Source of the DNA: Amylostereum areolatum
Lineage: Eukaryota; Basidiomycota; Agaricomycetes; Russulales; Stereaceae
NCBI GenBank assembly: GCA_012932865.1
Contig: SAXG01000081.1
Location: forward strand, 62,001-126,000
Direction of reading: 5' to 3'
Length of the DNA: 64,000 nucleotides
The position numbers and the translations under genes are program-made. Positions 57,701 to 64,000 of the stretch are shown piece by piece. Under the pieces are notes generated by a model, which was not told where the DNA came from, did no database searches, and worked only from the letters and a program-made list of their open reading frames with translations. The number at the start of each line of letters is the position of its first letter. The stretch's first letter is position 1.

Positions 57701-59199
57701 ATGAACACACCAATGTGTATGAAGACACCGGGGTGTGCGCAGCCAAGAGGATGGCGTACTCGATACGATCCGCAAGCTTGAAAGTTGGAGACCATGGCCG
57801 TGTCTCCGGCCAAACTGCTCTTTCGATCGTGTTCCAAGTGCAGTCGGGGCACGAGAAGCTGTCATCCTGGACAGAATGGGGAAGAATAGAGAAATCCGGG
57901 TCCAGAGGTGCTCCTACAGCGTGGAACAGCTCCTGGAACCCCCGAATGTCGCGCTCCTTCAGCTTCCAGTTAAGTGAATCACCATATGAGAGCTGGTTGA
58001 GAAAGAAGTCGAGCTTGACAGCGCAGAAATGATTGTCATGCTCGGATGCACCAGTGGCAAGAGGACAGAGGATAACGCGTATGTGTCTTTGGTGTACATC
58101 CTCGGTGATACGGCTGAGATGCTTGAGCTTTCCTGGACTGTTGCTGCTGATTGTGCTCCAGTCTGTGTGGGGGTCAAGGAACGGGTATTGGAAGTCGAGG
58201 GTCTCGATGCGAACATCAGAGAGTGTGGTGTCCGTGCTCGCCCATTGTCGAAACATGAGAAGAACTGCATCAAGAAGTCTTCCTGAAAGTGGTGCATCGG
58301 AAAAGAGATCAGCGAGCTTGCAGCTACGGATGCTGTTTCCCAAGTCAACATTCCATCCGAGCACCATGAATAATGATTTGACACTGGATGGGATATGTGA
58401 AAGGTACGTTGGTACACGATGGGGGATGCCAACAATCTCTGTGTCGAACCAGCGCTTTGCGGCGATCCACCGCTGCCGGCCACAGACGGAATCACGCATC
58501 TTGATCCAAAAAAACACACACCACAACGGTAGGAATCGATCTTGACCATCAACGAGCAGGTGTGATAGCGCGATGCTCCGACACCCTCGTATCCACACTT
58601 CGGACTTCATTCCACTATCCAACTGTGATTGAAGCAGTGCAAGGGTCTGCTGAGGCGGAATTGGGATAGATAGAATGATTTGCGGTGATACATGGGTGGC
58701 CGGTTCGAACGAAAAAATCGTATCGAGTGTAGGAAGGAAGGAGATGATGTCAGGGTCAGGAGTGAGAGAGGGCAGATGGAGGTCAATAAGGTCCTGAATT
58801 GGAAGAGCGTCGTCAGGGATCAGTCTAGAGAAACGTTCCGGGATTGAGAGCGCCATTCTCTCTAGCGCACGTCGCAAGATTCGAAGGTGGGGGGATAAAA
58901 TCCAAGGTGGGGAGCCGAGTGAAAAAATCTTACCACTCTTTATAAACTGCAGTGGAGATTAGAGTGATGGTGTACTAAGTAAATGAAACTCAGATATGCA
59001 TGCTATTGTCTCTGCCCCGGTTGCGTTCATGCAAGTGGAGCCAAGCGGAGCCGGAGGATGAACTGCGCTACGAACGAACTTGAACATGAACAATGGTCGT
59101 AACGCGTCACGCGCCTCCTCTGAACATCATTCGGGCCGAACTTTTGCCCCGTAACGCATAACGCAAAATCCGAACGAACTTATGGTCGAAAAACTACAG
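54776..59199 (-). mobile_element. Pogo-type (Tc1/mariner) DNA transposon with Ulp1-like gene
   Basis: About 4.4 kb with terminal inverted repeats CTGTAGTTTTTCGACC followed by RTAAGTTCG, flanked by TA on both sides (54774-54775 and 59200-59201). Subterminal regions share TAACGCATAACG-like motifs (about 54845 and 59155). One long minus-strand gene fills the interior. The TA target, the TIRs and a DDE_1 transposase place it in the pogo/Fot1 branch. Confidence 0.85.
54933..58856 (-). CDS. Ulp1-like protease fused to pogo DDE_1 transposase
   Basis: Minus strand, ATG 58856 (MALSIPERFSRLIPDDALPI), stop 54933-54935; a TATA box (TTTATAAAG on the minus strand near 58937) lies about 80 bases upstream. 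Residues 1 to about 390 end in a C48/Ulp1-like protease: NHFCAVKLDFFLNQLSYGDS (His, Asp) and VQDDSFSCPDC (Cys). Next comes a linker and coiled coil (ITREEAEARRLITKAERLEE, KKEHRAELNHKRQQRFRDRK), a DNA-binding-like region (KRVNWTNKLIFDQIRSAARD, TTQVLGRWIERPNDGRLPFW), then DDE_1: FVSFDQTQVVVADTNGRTFA, CVIMLDCWSVHRSVEFREIV and VPGGMTGQAQPCDVGIQRPY (three D). The C-terminus is acidic, ending KRVSTYWDSFERH. Whether protease and transposase are one polypeptide or two needs transcript data. A protease able to act on SUMO-like proteins is known in several fungal transposons. Confidence 0.75.
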
Positions 59200-59702
59200 T
59201 ACTGCGGATACCACGGGTTTGAGCCTTGAGGTTGAGCAGCAGAGTTTGAGTAACGAAAGCAGGGAGCCTGGAGTCGGAAGACGCACCTGATGGTCCTGAT
59301 CCCACTTGAGCACCTCCTTATCCTATAGCTCCTTCACCTTCACCGCATACACACGCCCGCTATCTTCCTCCATCTACGACTCCGAAACTCGCATGGTGCG
59401 GGCCAACCGCTGGCGCCGGGACTTCAAGTGTAGCTCGCACCAAGGGGAGCATCTTTTGGTCGCTATTTGAGGTGCGCTTGCAGGCTGGACGGGTGCGGCG
59501 AGAAACGAGGAGGATTGTGAAGTCTGGACATGTTGACATTAACAGAACTGCCGTCGCCGTTATCTTATCTTTTCGATCTTGGTACTTCTCGGCAATGGCC
59601 GAATTTGACCATGGTCAAAATCGCCTCTGCCATACTAAAACCCACGCTGACGGACAGGATGCGTCCTACCCTCAGCCTCAACTCGCCAATCGAACCACAA
59701 CC
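59200..59702. other. Host remnant and spacer before ACR3 gene
   Basis: On the minus strand 59250-59420 shows a coding-like fragment (SGRVYAVKVKEL, DKEVLKWDQDHQ) with stops, possibly a further exon of the interrupted Bem3-like locus. The rest has no recognised gene and must include the ACR3 promoter; no TATA box was identified. Confidence 0.35.
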
Positions 59703-61266
59703 ATGGATAACGACAAAAGAACTCATGCAATCCGCCCACAGCAAGGCTTGACCCCGGCTATCCCGCTACTGCCTTTGACCCCAGACTCTCCTGGCTGCCA
59801 GTGTCCCCGCCCTCGGACTTCCTCGAAGCGTACGCGCCACCTTCCGCGTATTATAGGCTGTAAAGTCTAACGAATAATCTCACTAGGCCTTTTTTCACGG
59901 CTGAGCCTCACTGACCGTCTCCTAACCCCCGCTATTCTTCTCTCCATGATCGTCGGCGTCCTCATTGGCGAGTTTGTCCCGGGCGTCCAAGCCGCGTTCG
60001 ATACCGCGCGGTTTAGAGGCGTCTCCGCACGTACGTCTCCTCGTCGTGACCCTTGCTCCTGCATAAACTTACATCTTCCGTGAAGCAATCGCCATAGGTC
60101 TGCTCGTCATGATCTGGCCCATCCTCGCCAAAGTGCGCTACGAGGCCCTCCCAGTGCGCTTCTCCCGACGTATCCTCGCACCTCTCCTGCTCTCGCTCTT
60201 CCTCAACTGGATCGTTGGTCCCCTGCTGATGCTCGGACTCGCATGGGCTGCACTCCCCGATCTCCCCGCGTACCGCACCGGCGTCATCCTCGTCGGCCTC
60301 GCGCGGTGCATCGCGATGGTCATGGTGTGGACCGCGCTCGCGCGCGGGGACGCAGAACTCTGCGCCGTGCTTGTCGTCATCAATTCCGTGCTACAGGTGG
60401 TTCTGTACGCGCCGCTCGCGGTGTTATTCGTGAATGTGATCGGTGGGGAGGGCGGAGGACTGAGGTTGGCGTACGGGGATGTCGCGATTTCGGTGCTCAT
60501 CGTGCGTTTGGTTCTTTGTCAATCGGTGCGTTGGATGACGGGCGCGCGTACGGGATAGTATCTCGGAATCCCCCTCGTCGCGGGTGTCGCAACGCGGTAC
60601 ACCGTCCAGTGGCTCACGAGCAAGACGTTCCTCGAAGAGAAGTTCCTGCCCAAGTTCGGGCTTCTCTCCCTCCTCGGGCTGCTCTACACCATCCTCGTCA
60701 TGTTCGGTGCGCATCCCCTCCAGCTCTATCTCCTACACTCACCTTACGATCGCACCCCCCGTCCGCGTAGCGTACCAGGGCCACGCCATCATCCACAACC
60801 TCGGCCCCGTCTTCCGCACCGCCGTCCCGCTCGTCGCTTACTTCATTCTGATGTGGACCAGCGCGTTCTGGGGGGTTTACCGCCTCGGGAAGCGCGCAGG
60901 CGCGCAGGGCGGGGGAGGTGGCGGGTATGAAATGGCGGTGGTGCAGAGCTTCACTGCGGCGAGCAACAACTTTGTGGGTTCTTTCATTTTGATCAACGCG
61001 GGGCGTTAACGGTACTGAGGCGGACCTGGGCGCAGGAACTAGCTATCGCGGTCGCCATCGCGGTGTACGGCGTCGACTCAAAGCAGGCGCTCGCTGCGAC
61101 GATAGGCCCGCTCGTGGAGGTGCCGGTGCTCCTCGCGTTGACGTGGGTCGCGCTCTATCTGCGAGAGAAGCTGGTGTGGGCGGATGATGTCGACGACGAC
61201 GCAGACGCCGCTGAGACTGACTCCGAGAAGAAAAAGGAGAAGGTCGACTTGGATGGAAAGTGTTGA
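59703..61266 (+). CDS. ACR3: ACR3-family arsenite efflux transporter
   Basis: Six exons (59703-59829, 59887-60030, 60086-60501, 60559-60706, 60771-60973, 61036-61266) join in phase to give 422 aa with no defect. The product is an arsenite (As(III)) exporter of the Acr3/BASS-like class, about ten membrane helices, usually at the plasma membrane. Key signatures: [58 protein letters not shown] and [20 protein letters not shown]. The Cys at about residue 165 in LARCIAMV is the conserved thiol needed for transport in studied Acr3 proteins. Further signatures are [40 protein letters not shown] and [20 protein letters not shown]. The first 40 residues are a variable cytosolic leader and the end is acidic/lysine-rich. 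A bZIP gene follows on the same strand after 266 bases. Confidence 0.93.
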
Positions 61267-61532
61267 GACTTTTGTTGGACGTGGAAGATTGAATTGAGGA
61301 GGTGTATATCATTGTGCTTTTCCGTGCGCCTTATCCTCATAATGAAGAGTTCGACTGCAGAGGGCGGGCAAGCGTGGGAAAGGCGTCTGATTTTGATTTC
61401 GACGCTCGAATTTGACGCGGTCCCCTGCATGTCTCTCGTATTCGCATAGCTCGCTACGATCAGCATCATCTCTCACGATACCCACCCAACACCAGCCTCT
61501 TTATCCCGCCAATCCACACCCAAACACTACCA

Positions 61533-62254
61533 ATGCCCCGAGGGCGCAAAAAAGACCTCACGACCCCACCCTCCCGCGCGCTCGCTCACCAACGCAACTA
61601 CCGCGCCCGACGGGCCCAATACGTCGCCGATCTGGAAACGCGATGCCGGACCGCGGAGGAGGAGGTCGTGCGGCTGCGTGCGGAGCTCGCGCACGCAAGA
61701 GGCGAAACGGCTGGGGGCGACGAAGGTGGAAAAGAGGAGGAACGCGCGCGCGCGGAGCTGGTGAGTTTATGGTCGGACTGGGATGCTGATTGAAGGCTCG
61801 AAGTGCTGATTGGGGTGTTTGTATGCGGGGGTTGGGTCGGGTGTGTATAGGATGTGATGTGTAGGGAACTGGTAAGACATCTGGCGACGACGACGGCGGC
61901 GGTGGAGCGCTTTCAGACGCGAGTGGGTGGCGGAGGACAGTCGCGGGCGAGGTAAGTTTCGTTTCTTTCGTCGGGTCGGGCATGCTCGTCGCTCGAGCAT
62001 AATTAACGTACGGTAATCTCCACAGGGATGAAGCCCCGACCGCGTCTTCGCCGCCGCCTTCCACGTCCAACACGTCCAACCTCGATCTCCTCGTCACCGC
62101 CATCCTCTCCACATCACCTCCTGCCGCGCGCAGTGATCCACGCGCACTCCAGGAAGACGCCTCGTCTGCCGCGGGTGAGGACGAGGAAATGGATCCGTCG
62201 GATGCACGCTGTTGTGGCGGGTTTTTGGATTGCAGGGATCTCGTCGTGGGTTGA
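61533..62254 (+). CDS. Small bZIP transcription factor
   Basis: Three exons (61533-61760, 61851-61951, 62026-62254), 185 aa, all in phase. MPRGRKKDLTTPPSRALAHQ leads into a basic region HQRNYRARRAQYVADLE (N-x-x-A/R-x-x-x-R type, close to fungal AP-1/Yap-like bZIPs), followed by a heptad leucine zipper with R/E/L spacing to about residue 60. A low-complexity linker follows. The C-terminus has a cysteine cluster CCGGFLDCRD. Directly downstream of ACR3 on the same strand, it is a good candidate for a metalloid-responsive regulator analogous to yeast Arr1/Yap8, which sits beside ARR2/ARR3 and senses As(III) through cysteines. That link is inference; no target site was identified. Confidence 0.85.
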
Positions 62255-64000
62255 GTCCAACACATTGCGCACTCAGGCTCTCTGAGAACCCATCGCTGTC
62301 AGCGTCCTCTCATACGCCCGTAACTTCGGGTATTTGGTGCAGTTTCCAAGCGGCGGTACAAGGGGGCTGATGTCAACATACACAATGTTCACTGACAGGC
62401 GACAGGGGTCGTCAAGTCGGGGGGACAGAACTGGCCGTCGGGCGCTGGTTTGTATGCTCATACTTACACGCCATATACACCGAGTATCGTTCACACCTCT
62501 TGTCTCGATGTCCTTCACCTTCTCCCCGTCTGCGACCCAGACCTCTTTCGACCCTCCTGATACCGCGCCGCAAGCTCGGTTTCCGCCTGCGCTCTGCTCT
62601 CCATGCTCCCCGCGTCGTACGCGTCGCGGCCGGCATTCTTTCCATCCTCACGACGTGGAGAGATGTCCTCGGCGTGAGTGTTTACGCCCGATGCGGTGGG
62701 CGATTCGTCGACGAGGTTGGGTTGGGTAGATGCGCTCGAGCGGAAGCCGCCCGAGGAGGTAGCTGTGTGCGCGCGTTTGTGCGTGTGAAGAAACAGTATG
62801 GAGAAACGTACTGTCGTCTGGAGGCGGGTAGTTCCCCGTCGTATGATCCGAGGTCGAGGTCGAGGTCTTCGAGAACCGAGGGTCGGTGTCGGGTGCGGCT
62901 AATGATAGAATACATTACCGATCAATGGCGGCGAGGCGGGAATGAAAGAGGGTGCGTACTGCTATTCAAAAAGGATTTTTTGAATCCTGAGTTGGCGCAT
63001 TCGTCGCTCATGGTTTTGAGTTGGATTTCTGGACGTGCTTTAGGTTTGGGAGGCGTTTATATACGTACGAGGGTGAGGAAATTGGAGTGAGGGGGTGAGC
63101 TCAGAGTATGATGTCATTGGCAAGCCCATAAGTTACTTATGTCAGCCCGAGTCAGGTGATCTGGGGGACGCGCCAATGCGCCGATCCCCACGTCCTCATT
63201 TTACTTCTTACACCTCCTACTTACCTTCCTCTCGTGTAACCTTCATGCGACGCAGAGGGTTCTCCGTAAGTACAGGGCGCGAAGTACACTTGGGCCTGGC
63301 AAGCAGCCACAATCATCTTATCCGCTTAGTAGCCCGCGCTCAAGTTCAACCCATCGTCAGGTAACCCAGGTTCGAACTTCGAGTCCATCCTTCGATCATC
63401 TCCTCTCAATTTACGGGAGTACTTAGTACGACGCACATGGGATCAGGTCGGTCCTCGGCTGTCTGTCCATCTCAGTACCCCCATGGTTTTCAACTCCTCT
63501 CTGCTCTGCTTCGAGCTCACGACCTTGCGACAGTGTTTGCGTGTGCGGGCAACGTCCTGGCGCGGTTGAAGCGCAGGTGGTGCGCGCAAGTGCGTCGCAT
63601 ACCTACCTCAGTACGATGTCCCCGAGTTTGACTTCTGAGAGTGCCCAGACCCACTAGATGTAGATCGACACGGCAGCGTGTGGACCACGGCCCAACAGCA
63701 ATGCCACGATGAGGTCCGCATTACACCACATACACCACATATGCACTGCCCAACGAACCCAATGGCGACAACTTTGATGCCAAAGGGCATCTCCCTCAAG
63801 CTTCTTCAAGCCCCCCCTCGACCGATTATGTAGGCGAACTTCTTTGCACATGCTCCCGTCGGCGCTGGCGCACTGATCCGTGAAACGCAAAGGAACCGCA
63901 GGGTGCATGGGAAAGCCGGACAGTCGTCGGAAGAAGTTCAACCGACCCCAATCCATTACTTATAAACCTCATCATATCATGATTTACGCCCATACACGCC
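62255..64000. other. No convincing gene
   Basis: About 1.7 kb. A frame from an ATG at 62509 (MSFTFSPSATQTSFDPPDTA) on the plus strand looks mildly protein-like and could start a small spliced gene, with GTGAGTG at 62678 as donor, but I cannot complete it. The rest has frequent stops and no tRNA, repeat or domain signal. Confidence 0.4.

Noticed and set aside
60243..60770. Alternative frames across the ACR3 gene
   Set aside because: They ignore introns and give R/P-rich products; the six-exon ACR3 model is in phase and conserved.
63361..63385. GGTTCGAACTTCGAG resembling a tRNA B box
   Set aside because: No matching A box or cloverleaf could be formed around it. No tRNA was found elsewhere in the window.
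1..64000. CRISPR array or bacterial-type operon
   Set aside because: No regularly spaced short direct repeats with unique spacers; all genes have eukaryotic introns.

Overview
The window is nuclear DNA of a mushroom-forming basidiomycete (Agaricomycetes, possibly Polyporales). This rests on the very short GT-AG introns (about 48-76 nt, often with a CTRAY-like branch site), GC-rich codons, an expanded family of HSPA12-like Hsp70 ATPases, an agaricomycete-type multi-pass membrane orphan, chromodomain Ty3/gypsy elements and a pogo-type transposase joined to a Ulp1-like protease. The genus is not determined.

Layout. (1) 1-26 kb is a tandem-duplication neighbourhood. It holds three paralogues of a coiled-coil 'GLNY' protein family (end of one at 1-149; 567-4677; 16429-17807) and four HSPA12-like Hsp70 genes (6165-8626, 13504-15958, 20273-22784, 23260-25750). 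Between them lie a small unknown gene, a Con-6 conidiation-type gene (9645-10022), a membrane protein on the minus strand (10816-12350) and a decayed unknown gene (17942-18785). The second coiled-coil paralogue has gained a tail of about 900 residues made almost only of V, E, P and A. Several genes in the first 18.7 kb read through only if single extra bases are ignored; nearly all breaks are +1, so local consensus error is at least as likely as true decay.

(2) 26-28 kb has little coding potential apart from a 23-bp minisatellite (27120-27698).

(3) 28-59 kb is a transposon nest. A Ty3/gypsy element with 423-bp LTRs (30315-30737 and 53882-54304) interrupts a Bem3-like gene (PX then PH domain, minus strand) and is flanked by the 5-bp duplication GCGGA. 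It has itself been split twice: at 34169-44141 by a block holding a younger chromodomain gypsy element (36488-43999) and an intact orphan gene, and at 45402-53532 by a DNA transposon of about 8.1 kb with long terminal inverted repeats, an integrase-like DDE transposase and a large convergent accessory gene. To the right a pogo-type transposon (54776-59199) encodes a Ulp1-like protease and a DDE_1 transposase in what looks like one gene.

(4) 59.7-62.3 kb is a clean pair: an ACR3 arsenite efflux transporter (422 aa) followed by a small bZIP factor (185 aa), plausibly an arsenic-response module. No convincing gene was found from 62.3 kb to the end.

The most interesting parts are the integrase-type DNA transposon, the recurrent hints of SUMO biology in the mobile elements (tandem VIDLT motifs in one gag, Ulp1 in the pogo element), and the interleaved Hsp70/coiled-coil cluster with its repeat-tailed member.
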